From: Clonostachys chloroleuca
Lineage: Eukaryota; Ascomycota; Sordariomycetes; Hypocreales; Bionectriaceae
Reading direction: 5' to 3'
Assembly: GCA_037952775.1 (NCBI GenBank)
Contig: JBANAY010000004.1
Coordinates: 10,230,001-10,294,000 of the forward strand
DNA: 64,000 nt
Every line of letters begins with the position of its first letter. Within the stretch, counting starts at the first letter, position 1. Under the pieces are notes generated by a model, which ran no database searches, was not told the origin of the DNA, and saw only the letters and a program-made list of their open reading frames with translations. Shown here one piece after another: positions 10,418 to 20,157 of this stretch. The translations under genes and the position numbers were made by a program.

Positions 10418-13400
10418 ACTGGCTTCACAAAACCTCCCGGCTCGGGGCTTTCAGGCATCACTCGACGGATATCTTCCTACGGCAACTCTTCTCCTACTTT
10501 CTCTCTATTTCCTTGTTTCCTATCAAGTTTTCTTTATCGTACAAAGTCGGCAGATTTCACCGGGATGGACGGGAGTACCGCCGTGGACAACTAGGCGAAA
10601 GGGTGGGAAAAAAGGGGAAAAAAAAACAACAACGAAAAGGGGTGATGGGCAGACGGTGGAGCGAGCGATGGGTGTGGCATCCGACGAGACACGGATACAA
10701 GGTCGTATTGAGGGGGCTGCATCGCGAGGACAATGGACTACGGGGAACTGGATTACGGGGGAAATGAGGAGCGGAAAAGACAAAAAAAAAATTAAGGAAA
10801 AAAACATGAAACCCCCCCAAAAAGGTTAAAAAAGAAACAAAAAAACGACTGCAAAAAGAGGGAAGATTGAAGGGCAGAACAGAGTTTAGCACTGCGCTTA
10901 TATGTAACCTTTCGAGTAGCCTTAACAAATCAGAAGCAGGTATTTCCTATCTCCGCTGTGTGCTGTTGTGGTTTCCTGTAGAGTTTTGGCAGCTGAGATT
11001 ACGACATCAGGTCTACTGGGCGCTGTACTGCGACGACAAACTATGGCTGGAATCTTGGTGGGCGGCCATGTAGGTAGGCCTGCTTGGCTCGTCGTGGTGT
11101 GGATGGGTTGCGCTGGCGGTTGACAGAGTCGGAGCCGTATGCAGAGCGTGCGCTTACTTTGCTACAATAAAAAAAACACCCACCTATTGGATTAATCGTA
11201 GGGTCTGCACAGTGTTTGCATAAAATTCAAAATTGGCAAGGAGGCCTTGGGTGCTACTCTGCGTCTGCAATAATACGATGTGTGACTGGCATTCACTTAT
11301 TCCATGATTCCGTGCTGGCTGCCGCTGGCTGGCTGGCGTGGAGGCCGTTGAGGAGCAAGATGGATGCAGCGCGGGGGTCAATTGGCACGTTGGGTAGTCG
11401 TTGGAGGCAGGCGAGGTATCACCACATCGTGCCATGATTTTACGAAGAGGAGGGGAAAGCAGGTATGATTCATGCTACGATAACAGCCATGTGGTGGTGG
11501 TTTTGGTGACGAGGCCAAGGCGGATTGTCTGGCCGGACCGGCGGTTTGCATTGACGTCGCTGGTCGTTGAAACCTTCTTGTGTGATATTGAGTTGCAGCA
11601 AGGCAGCGACTGTACCCACCTCCAATGGCCCAATATTGGAGTTTTGACTTTGGATGGCCGGAAAGAGCAATGCGATTGCTGGCAGAGCCTCTCTCTGGAG
11701 CTCGTGAGAGGGCAGGCTCCTCTGGAGAGCTGATGATGCAACCTCGGTGCTAGCATCCGACATGCCACCGCCCACTGTCTGGCTAGCTGGCAATAATACA
11801 TAAGTGTGATGCAACGATTAATACCCTGCACACCGGTCCGTGTCTACCAGCCCGTTGAGTCTGAAGGGTGCATTGGTGAATGTGACGGCTCCGAAGCGGA
11901 AGGGTGGGAAGCGCAACGGCGTCCAGTGAAACAAACGAAGCTTGCCGATCGAATTTCAAGAAATTGTATTTCCTGCTCGCCGGCTTGTGACAATTGGTAC
12001 AGAACTAAGCCATGCTGGTGCGAGTCTGCCTGAGCATCCCGACTGCACCGTGGGCGGATTCACAGACACACGTTCGGCAAGCTGAGCCCTTGGTTGGACG
12101 ATGATGTATTGTACACAAGGTGGCTGGCAAGATAAATTGCTTCACATACCTCAGGATGTGCAACGTAAGCAATTAGCATGGCATAAGAAAGAAAGGAGCA
12201 CAAACTGCGCGCTGCGAGTCGAACCCGAACAGCTGTACCCAACGTCTGGCCGACGGCGCAGGCCAGGGGAGGACGAGGGGATGTACATCGCCTTTCCGTG
12301 TAGGTAATTCCACGGAATAAAGTTACTTACTGCATCTCCTGTCGTAGCCACATTGGGAACTGGCAGAAACCTGGAACACTTTTGTTTCGGTCTATTGGCC
12401 AGCGGCATGGGAGTGGGATAGCTGCAGTGGTGCAGCGCCTCGTCTTGCATCCGGAGGAGCCAACTTGTGTCCCCTTGATGTTTGATTGGCCGCAACAGGG
12501 ATGCACCAGCTGAGACTCATTTCCATCTTGCCGTCTTGGGTCGCCTTTGTTTTTCCCTTTCCACCACACGCCCTCCGACACGACTGTGCATCTGCATCAC
12601 GTAGCGGTTAGGTCGAACCGTGCGAGAAAGAGTCGGGCCATTGTGAGACCTGTGGCGGCGGCGCAGGCAGCACATCCGTGTAGGACGAGGGCTGATGGAT
12701 GGTGGACGGCTCGCTTGATTGCTCGACGCATGAGGAGTGGATGCCGCAAGGGTGTGGAAGGACATGGACATGAGAGACAGGAAAAAGAAACAACGGCGGG
12801 AGCTGAACCTCGGACAAGTCATGGTCCGCCCTGTTCTGCTTGGGTCCTTGTAATTAGCAACAACTATCCACTCCTGGAAAGATCTCACAGGGACCAACAC
12901 CCGTAAACACCAGCCTCGTGGCGGTGGGGAAGCGCTATAGTTACCGAGCCCACTGATCCGCGAGTAGCTTATTGCCATGGGTCCGTTTGTGCTGTAGGGA
13001 GGACGTGATTTCGGTCAGTCTATGCGTACAGCGATGCTCTCCGAATTGATGGCGGTGTCAGAGACATGGTCGATCCAAGACGGGCCGTACGTCTATTCCC
13101 GAGTCCGTGTGCTTCCATGGCAGAAAGGAAGGTGTCTTTGGCTTCTGCTCTGCATTCGTCGACTGGTCGAGGCCAAATGTCAGGCAGTGACACGGTATTT
13201 GTTGAGACATTTTGTTTGTGGGCAACGCGAAGAGGACCGACCCTGCGAGTGGAAGAGGGGAAGCGTGGGTGGAGGGTGTGCGTTGTGCATGGGAGGATGG
13301 CGGGTAGATGATGGTGTCCCCATGCATGAATGGATTGATGGATGCCCTTATCCACGACCCACCACCCTCTTTCCTCATGTAACACAGTCAACTGGATTGA

Positions 13401-14255
13401 CGGTTTGGGTGGAAGGAGCCAAGAGAATCAGTCTGGGGAGACTTGCTTTAGTGGACGGATTGTTTGCCTACGGACAAGGGGTGAGCCTCTACCGGTACCT
13501 TGAAAGTTTGGAGCTTGTAGGTGAATGCTATACCCGCGGATTCACGTTGGGTGTTATCAGGTTTGAAATCAGACTCTCCCAGAACCTTGAGGGGGCGATT
13601 CGCATTTGCCCCCTGCTGCCCGATAACCCCATGTTGTGTTGTGCAAGAGGCAGCAAGAATGCCACACGGGTATCGCCGTTTCTAATATCACTCTTGGTCA
13701 TCGTGCCTGCCATCGGCCCAGAAAACCGCCGGTGCTACATGCGAGATCCAATCAGCGAGCCCGTGCACTGCCTTTCTTTTTTTGCTGCCCTGCTGCCTCT
13801 GCGGCATCCGACAGATAGGTAGAGTACATTGCACAGAGTTCATCGAAACGGCCGGGTTGATGGACGAAATGTGCTCAACCATCTTTACACAGTCCTGTTG
13901 GACGCTCCTCCCACCCTCCTTCATCGTTGGCTGGTGGTAGGGATTCATCTGTCGCCCACCACCGCATCGCATGCCATTGCTTCTCCAACCAGATAATTCC
14001 TCATTTTCTTTTGGGCTATATAACAGCATCTGTTCCATGCCTTTCGTCTGGCTCTCTCCTCCTTCTTCTGTATCTGCCCTTTGTTTTTCAATCAAACCCA
14101 TTCGTATTCTCCATACTGACTCCTTGGTAACCATCCGCTCTCCAACCCACCAGACTCTTAAGACACCCACTGACCTCTATCTAGACTGCCATTCATTGCT
14201 ATCTTCCATTCACTCGTCCGGACGAGACCCCCTCCGCTAGCTTTCACGGTCAACC
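10418..14255. other. Long intergenic region, no supported gene
   Basis: The stretch is 3.8 kb. It begins with the likely 3' untranslated region of the previous gene, including A-rich runs at about 10610-10860 and an AATAAA at about 11165. Open frames of 100-266 codons occur (longest + strand 13022-13822, starting with ATG), but none has a recognisable domain or a clear bias. From about 13900 the sequence turns into a promoter: TATATAA at 14017-14023 followed by a CT-rich leader. The ATG at 14037 opens a 67-codon frame that may be an upstream ORF. Confidence 0.45.
14017..14023 (+). promoter_or_regulatory. TATA box upstream of the kinase-like gene
   Basis: TATATAA lies in GGGCTATATAACAGC and is followed within 40 bases by a long C/T-rich stretch typical of fungal leaders. 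It sits 675 bases before the ATG at 14692 and 239 bases before the ATG at 14256, so the leader of this transcript would contain upstream reading frames. Confidence 0.45.
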
Positions 14256-14695
14256 ATGAAAAGGGAGGGTAGACGGGCTTACGGCTCCTTGTTGGCCAAG
14301 CGGCATCTTCCCCGGCTTGCGCAGGTACGTGATTCTGTCCATCAATCTTGCTCTCCTGCCCCACCATCTCCTTCTTCCCTTGCTTCCTCACCACGCATCG
14401 GACACACACATCTTGGCAACACTCTTCCCTCTAACTCATGTCCGATGCCACCCTGACTTCTCGTGACCTCTGGTGGTTCCTCTGTGCACGGCGTTATATG
14501 CCTTCCCCATCTCCTGCGTGGCTGTCATGGCCATCAACGGGGGGCATACCCGTCATAGTGGTCTGCCTTTAGCAGGCTGTTAAGCGAGGATTTGATCATG
14601 TCCCAAGTTACAAGTGGCTGACCCCTGTGAATCCTCCTAGAGTGTATCCAGCCGAGTACTTGATCGAGCACGATCCCCGCTACCATACACCATGA
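14256..14695 (+). CDS. Candidate spliced 62-codon upstream ORF or small gene
   Basis: ATG 14256 has a favourable context (CAACCATGA). Exon 14256-14324 encodes 23 basic residues and ends at CAG|GTACGT. Joining to the acceptor TTAGCAG at 14575 gives exon 14576-14695, which encodes 39 residues rich in Y, P and H and ends in TGA at 14693-14695. That stop overlaps the ATG of the next frame (14692) as ATGA. The 251-bp intron has no obvious branch site near this acceptor. A competing acceptor at 14640 (CCTCCTAG, with GGCTGACC about 30 bases before it) would instead fuse the first 23 residues in frame to the 1018-residue protein. So this may be a regulatory upstream ORF, a separate small protein, or the first exon of the next gene; transcripts would decide. 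Confidence 0.35.
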
Positions 14696-17600
14696 ACCAC
14701 CGCGGAGACGCACAGGACGGCAATGGCTCGTCCAGGGCGGAATCTCTACATCGGAGCCGACCCTCGACCCTCAAGTACTACCTCGCCGTCCTTCAGAGGA
14801 TCTTATACTCTAAGCACCCGGCGCCGGCGCCGATGCAGCCTCAAACCAACCTAGGCCTTGTTCCGTCGGAACATTACAGACGATCAATGCCTCCTACCCC
14901 TCCTCCGTCGCCCGTGAATACAATATTCCACCTGCAACATCAGGCTCCGCTCTCCTGTCCCGCTGACCGGATTGTGCCTTCGTTCATCAGACCTTGGAAT
15001 GGCTTTGAGATTAGCCAGCAAGCAAGACTGGAATCCTGCCATTTCTATCTACCGGACTCTGCCACAGTCTTGCCATCCCTTGATCATCTTGCAGACCTTG
15101 AGTCTCTGATGCTCTCTCAATCCCAGAATGCAGATGTAGGCTCCAAGCTGGTACAGATATTCTTTCATTACGCTGTCGAGGTGCCCGTTGCCCAAATGAT
15201 AGGTGTTTTGAATGGCTTGCCTGAGAGGAGGCCTTTGGATCTTCTGGGCAATGTGTTCTTCCCCTCACACCTCGATACATCCTCAACCTCCATGGCACCT
15301 CCCGGAAGAAACGTGGAGGAGCGAGATCAGCGTATCCATTGGTTGATTCCCAGCCAGAGTTACGTTTATCGGAGAGAGGGTAATGACCCACGAACCAACG
15401 TTCCCATCTGCGTCAACCAGTACCACTCGCCCGATGACCTGAACTTCTTTCATCTTCAAGCTGGTCTGCAATCACTGAGCAGACTAAGTGAACCTCTTAC
15501 AAGCGCTCATTTTGGAAGACTCAGGGAGGTTGGAGACAGTCCCAACTGGACTTTTGAAGAGAGGAAAGCCCTGTTGGCACTGACCAATGCCTACACGGTC
15601 ATGGTCAAGTCCAATCTCACATTTGGCCTCGTGGCCACCGGTGACGCAATTCTCTTCCTCACCTTGGACTCGGGGCATCCCGGCACCCTCTTCTTCAAGC
15701 TCATGAACGCCACCGTGGATGACATCAAGACGGAAGATGGGCGCATCTCCTCCAACAGCGCTGCCGCTGCCCAATGCCTCTCCTTCTACCTGCTTGTGCT
15801 TCTGGAGGCGTTCCAAAGGGAAAATTTTCCACGTGCGGCCAATACCCGAGGGTGTTACTGCAATCATCCCGTTGAAAGGGTATGCCCGTCCGTTCTGCGG
15901 CGTGGACCAAGTCATCCTCCCCAGGCCATCCCCAGTCCTCCACGCCTGACAGCGAACTCGCCGCCGCATCTTTGGCCTCCGGAGCCACCGCCGGTTCCAG
16001 TGTTTGCACAGAGTCTACCGGTTCCAGTGTTTGCACAGAGTCTACCGGTTCCAGTGTATGCACAGAGTCTACAGGTCCCACTGACCCTTGGGCCCTCGCC
16101 CAATCCTCACACCGAGGTTGTGGCCTCGGTCAATTCTCGCCATCTGCCGCCTTCTACCGTTGTCTGGACCAGAAGTTTCCAGGTCCTTGGACAGAACACT
16201 CCATGTCTCCCCGTTGCCAGTAGAAACGCGACCACTGTTCAGGGGGCAGAGGGCTCGCGAGACTGGCCGGCAACTCCTTTTGCCTCACACCAGCCTGCCG
16301 TCCCCCCTACCGCCCTCTGTTCCGCTGGGGCCCAGGCTCATAACTTGGCCAAACTTCCCCCAATAGCCTCGATTTTGATGGGAACCCCGGCACCAAAGCT
16401 CCCAGTCGCACTTGGAGCGGTGCAAGTTGGATCTCCAAGCTCGCATCTTCCTACGTTGCTGCCAAGACCATCGCACAGAAGTCAGCCCCAAGCCTATCGG
16501 AATATACACATCGTCAGCCCTGATGCCGAAATGACTCGGCGGTTGGCTGTGAACATTCAGCACAGGCAAGGGACATCTAAGCAGCTACCCCCAACAGGGA
16601 GACTTCAATCGCTACAGACATCCGAAGACCGTCAACCCCGCCGGGAAGATGCTCTCGGTGGAGGGCGAAACGGCTACATCAAAACTCAGTCGGACGAGGT
16701 AGCCGTAAAGTTTCACGAGGCAGCCGTAAAGATTGACGAGGCAGCCATGAAGATTGACGAGGCAGTCGTGAAGTTTGACGAGGTAGCCGTGAAGTTTGAG
16801 CATGGAGATGATGGCGAAGAAAAGAAATATAAGAGCGCCGACCATCAGAAACGCGAATGCGTGCCCGCTCATGCGCTGCCTCAATCTACGGGCGGGTCTT
16901 GTACTACACCCTCACCTGGTGCCTACTCAAACCCTTACTGCACTCACCTCTGCCTACTTGGGCTGATTGCGGGCCAGTTTACCGACCTCGACTGCCCCAA
17001 CGTTGACAGTCATCGCCGAACCGGCGAGCCATCAGATGGCAGTGGCGGGAAGCACAAGATCAGCTACGCCAAGTTCCTCGATCTCGTAACTAACAGTTTC
17101 CTCCAAGCAAACGAAACGAGCCACACATTCATCTGTGAAGATGTCTTCAAGGTGACGCTGAGCGAGTACAAGTACACCTTCTTGTGCAAGCGCTTCGAGC
17201 ACAAGCCGGACATGGACTACGAGGTCGCCATCTTCGACAGACTCGCCTCCCTCCAGGGGAAGCACGTGCCCATCCTCCTGGGCCAGGTCAGTCTCCGGCA
17301 GCGCGTGGGAGAATCGTTCGAGACCGGATTGGTCCACTACACCCTCATGTCGTCCGCGGGCTCACCCCTCTTTGGCAGCCCTGAACTCGTCGACATGAAC
17401 CAGGAGGTGCTCGCACGGAAAGCTGGGGATATCGTCCGCGCCTTCCACGCGCAGGGTGTGTCCTTTAGGGCGACGCTCCGCAACACGTTCTTTGACCATT
17501 TCCAAGAGACGGTGGCGGTCGCGGGCCTCGGCAGCGCAAGAATCTTCGAGGCTCAACAGCCGCGTAAGACGGGCGTCGCTGGGACGAAGCACACGCGCGA

Positions 17601-17748
17601 TGAGGCCGCCACCACTCGCCGGGAAACACCTCGCAAGAGACGGCGGACAGCGACGGGCAGCTCGGTGATTGATGCGCAGCCTATGAGTCTCGACAGGATG
17701 GCGACACTGTGGTCAGAGGACCCGGGCAATGTGCTGCGTCGGTCCTGA
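14692..17748 (+). CDS. Fungal kinase-like protein, probable pseudokinase, with repeat-rich linker
   Basis: 1018 residues from ATG 14692 with no intron needed; an upstream exon is possible (see 14256). Residues 1-400 include a segment (FEERKALLALTNAYTVMVKS...GLVATGDAILFLTL, about 285-335) like the N-terminal half of the large fungal family annotated as 'protein kinase-like' or 'fungal-type protein kinase'. The family hallmark is at residues 750-785 (CTHLCLLGL, then DLDCPNVDSH). A kinase-like C-lobe follows: LCKRF near 832 at the beta-3 lysine position, then YEVAIFDRLASLQGKHVPILLG, as in the family. The catalytic region FRATLRNTFFDHF near 923-937 lacks the His-x-Asp motif, and GLG replaces the metal-binding Asp triplet, so I infer no phosphotransfer. 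Between the halves is a P/S-rich linker with two tandem peptide repeats, 27 bp x 3 and 21 bp x 5. A basic cluster PRKRRR near 978 suggests nuclear import. Confidence 0.7.
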   Translation: MNHRGDAQDGNGSSRAESLHRSRPSTLKYYLAVLQRILYSKHPAPAPMQPQTNLGLVPSEHYRRSMPPTPPPSPVNTIFHLQHQAPLSCPADRIVPSFIRPWNGFEISQQARLESCHFYLPDSATVLPSLDHLADLESLMLSQSQNADVGSKLVQIFFHYAVEVPVAQMIGVLNGLPERRPLDLLGNVFFPSHLDTSSTSMAPPGRNVEERDQRIHWLIPSQSYVYRREGNDPRTNVPICVNQYHSPDDLNFFHLQAGLQSLSRLSEPLTSAHFGRLREVGDSPNWTFEERKALLALTNAYTVMVKSNLTFGLVATGDAILFLTLDSGHPGTLFFKLMNATVDDIKTEDGRISSNSAAAAQCLSFYLLVLLEAFQRENFPRAANTRGCYCNHPVERVCPSVLRRGPSHPPQAIPSPPRLTANSPPHLWPPEPPPVPVFAQSLPVPVFAQSLPVPVYAQSLQVPLTLGPSPNPHTEVVASVNSRHLPPSTVVWTRSFQVLGQNTPCLPVASRNATTVQGAEGSRDWPATPFASHQPAVPPTALCSAGAQAHNLAKLPPIASILMGTPAPKLPVALGAVQVGSPSSHLPTLLPRPSHRSQPQAYRNIHIVSPDAEMTRRLAVNIQHRQGTSKQLPPTGRLQSLQTSEDRQPRREDALGGGRNGYIKTQSDEVAVKFHEAAVKIDEAAMKIDEAVVKFDEVAVKFEHGDDGEEKKYKSADHQKRECVPAHALPQSTGGSCTTPSPGAYSNPYCTHLCLLGLIAGQFTDLDCPNVDSHRRTGEPSDGSGGKHKISYAKFLDLVTNSFLQANETSHTFICEDVFKVTLSEYKYTFLCKRFEHKPDMDYEVAIFDRLASLQGKHVPILLGQVSLRQRVGESFETGLVHYTLMSSAGSPLFGSPELVDMNQEVLARKAGDIVRAFHAQGVSFRATLRNTFFDHFQETVAVAGLGSARIFEAQQPRKTGVAGTKHTRDEAATTRRETPRKRRRTATGSSVIDAQPMSLDRMATLWSEDPGNVLRRS
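15991..16071 (+). repeat. Coding minisatellite, 3 x 27 bp
   Basis: Units are 15991-16017, 16018-16044 and 16045-16071. The first two are identical; the third differs by one base (TTT to TAT, F to Y). In frame they encode PVPVFAQSL three times within the proline-rich linker. Confidence 0.95.
16693..16797 (+). repeat. Coding minisatellite, 5 x 21 bp (heptads)
   Basis: Five adjacent 21-bp units begin GACGAGG or CACGAGG at 16693, 16714, 16735, 16756 and 16777. They encode seven-residue units of the form DEAAVKF/DEAAMKI. The period of seven with alternating acid and lysine suggests an amphipathic helix or short coiled coil. Differences between units are mostly single transitions. Confidence 0.95.
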
Positions 17749-17880
17749 AGAGGACGTTTTCCGGGCGATTTCCAAGAATCTTGCAGGAATCGCGGGTGCT
17801 CATTGGCTGGCCAGACACACCCTTGTGTTGATTATTACCAGACGCCGCGGATGCACAATTGCACCTTAACACACACACAC

Positions 17881-17942
17881 CAATCAACCACGCACCAGGC
17901 ATCGCAGCATCAATCAACCACACACACCAGGCATCGCAGCAA
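17881..17942 (+). repeat. Direct repeat, 30 and 32 bp
   Basis: Two adjacent units begin CAATCAACCAC and end ACCAGGCATCGCAGCA, at 17881-17910 and 17911-17942. Related CAATGCATC and CAATCAATC words continue to about 18000. The whole patch is non-coding as far as I can tell. Confidence 0.85.
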
Positions 17943-18937
17943 TGCATCGCACAACCCATCGTCGCAATGCATCAATCAATCAACCCAAAGCACAATGCAT
18001 TATCACAGCCCATCGAACACCGGATGCATTGTTTGGCATGTCGGGTCTAGCATCTTAATTGTTTTTTTATTTGTACTTCTCCCTCGTCCTCCGCAACACA
18101 GCGCATAATCCATCGCAACGCACAGCATTCAGGCTAGGAGCGTCCTGCGTCACCACGCACACTTTGGGCCCCCTAGTCTCCATGCAAACAACAGGTTGTG
18201 TAAAGAGCATGTAACAAACAGATGAGAATTGGTTCCCATCATTGAATTCCCCCCTGCCTTTTACATCTGCCATCAAAAATCGACCTCTGCCATCGTAGTC
18301 GGCTGGTCTTTTGGCAATCTCCTTCTCTTCCACGCGCTTTCTCTCTGCATAGTTTTCCACTTTCTCTGAATTAACTAATTCAATATTCTCTGCCTTCATT
18401 TCTTACGTCAACTTTTTCGATTTCTTCCCTAAACATTTCTCCATTTCTCTTTAATTCCTTCGTCTCGTCACGTCCGCCGATTTCCGTCTGCAAACTTTCC
18501 CAAAAAGTGTAAATTTTTCTGGTCTCTGGTCGATTGCCGCCACCATACGATTTTCTTTCCCCGCGCCTTCCTGTGATTTGATTGGCATGGTTCGCTCTCC
18601 AAACAAACTGCCCCATCTTCCCGTCCCGTCGATAAATTGCTCCATGTGTCGGTCTTTCTAGCTGGCCGTCGTCGCGGAACACTTGCTCTCTTACTGTTTC
18701 TTTTTCTCTTCTCCCATTTCCTCTACTATTCCTCTGTATTTCTCTCCTATGATGATCCTCTGCTCTTCAGTGGTGCGCAGCTGCTTGTTTACTTCGATTC
18801 TCAGTCTCTCTCTCATGCCTCAACTTTTCTTTCATACTCATTTTTAAATTCTTGATGCAATGGATTGTCGCTCCTTGAAACAAAATAACGCACTGGCTGA
18901 AGCACAAGGTGCTCTTGAAAATGTAGGATATGGGCAA

Positions 18938-19256
18938 ATTGATTCCCCTGATGTGTAGTCTGTTCAAACTATGAGTTTTTTTCTATTCTATTATTTCTTT
19001 ATTTCTTCTCTCCCTTTTTTTTTTTTTTTTTTTTTATATTTTTTTTTTTAAAAAAAAAAAACGCTACAATATACATATATTTTTTTTTACTTTAATGGCA
19101 CTACATTGATTTTCTCACTAATTGATTCCCTTGATGTGTAGTATGTTCACACTATGAGTTTTTTTTACTCTTTTTTTTCTCTTCCTTTTTTTAGGAAAAA
19201 AAAGCTAAAAATATATACTTTGTTTTACTCTAATGACACTGCGTTGATTTTCTCCT
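18938..19256 (+). repeat. Tandem duplication with poly-T cores
   Basis: Two copies, 18938-19118 and 19121-19256, each begin ATTGATTCCC(C/T)TGATGTGTAGT, continue with CTATGAGTTTTTTT, pass through T-rich and A-rich runs, and end near TTGATTTTCTC. They differ by transitions and by the lengths of homopolymer runs. The first copy holds more than 20 consecutive T followed by a long A run. Confidence 0.85.
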
Positions 19257-20157
19257 CATCGCTCGTAGGAATGGCATGGCCTGAACGAACAACGTTGACA
19301 TGGCTGTGATGAAATCATGACATCCCAGTGATCGCTGAAGGCTGGGATCGGCTCTGCTCCTTGCACTGAGAACTTGGTAGAATAATGCGATAGGGGTATT
19401 CCATCTTGCTGGGCATGAATGCGACCCGTTAGGCATCCATACGGCCACCGAAGCTGCAGGCGGGTAGATGCCTCGCGAGGTTGCCTCGCTCGTTGAGACA
19501 TGTGCGAAAAGCAAGGTAAGCACTAGGCCGCGAAAAAGCGAGGAACCCACAAGAGGGCGGCGAGCTGCATGATGGGATTCATGCGTTTGTCTCAAAGTCC
19601 TGACCGGCTGCGTTCTGGAGGGTGGGAGCGAGCCTTCGATGGCAAAAGCCTGCTTGGTGCAACCACCCTCGTGACGGCATACCTGCTTGTCAGTACGGAG
19701 ATAGACATATGCCCACTCGATTTTCGCAATCAATTTGATGCCGATGGTTTCAGTCGAGGGGCCCGAGCATGCATTCATTAATTTGATACTGTGCAGATGG
19801 TGTAACTCTAGGGCAACGTTTGTAACCTGCGCAACGACCAAAGAGCAGGAGGTTTCCCCTGCATCCAACGAACCAGATGGCAGAAGCTTAACGCCACAGC
19901 GTTCCGGTGGTAGGACAGCCACATTAGCAATATGCCTTCCCGTCAATGTTTCGTTCTGTCTTTCTTCTCTCTCTTCAGCATGTGGAAGACTCTGGGTATA
20001 AATTTGTCTTCTCCCTGCGAATGCAATCTTTTTTTCTGAGCCATAGTTTCCCACCTTTCTTTACCGTTACCAAATAATCAAACCATCTTGTATTTTGTTT
20101 AGAAAACTCTTGAAGCCTCAAGTCATTGGCAATCCGTTTGCCTTCGGTTACCTTGCA

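Larger units (their letters stand above)
17749..20157. other. Intergenic region with repeats
   Basis: The stretch is 2.4 kb. It holds a 30/32-bp direct repeat at 17881-17942, T-rich and C/T-rich stretches at 18.3-18.85 kb, and a tandem duplication with long poly-T at 18938-19256. A 274-codon minus-strand frame (19230-20054) has no early ATG and no recognisable domain; I do not call it a gene. TTTTGTTTAG at 20093-20102 could be a splice acceptor for an upstream exon of the ankyrin gene. Confidence 0.45.

Noticed and set aside
12190..12270. GAGTCGAACCC, suggestive of a minus-strand tRNA T-arm
   Set aside because: The bases around the loop do not form a T stem, and the possible acceptor pairing (CTGCGC/GCGCAG) encloses too few bases. 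No D-arm or anticodon arm could be drawn.
13022..13822. 266-codon + strand open frame starting with ATG
   Set aside because: No recognisable domain and erratic composition, and it lies where the promoter region of the next gene is expected. Not strong enough to call a gene.
19230..20054. 274-codon minus-strand open frame
   Set aside because: It begins with GTG, has no early ATG, shows no domain and overlaps the poly-T duplication at its end. Probably chance.
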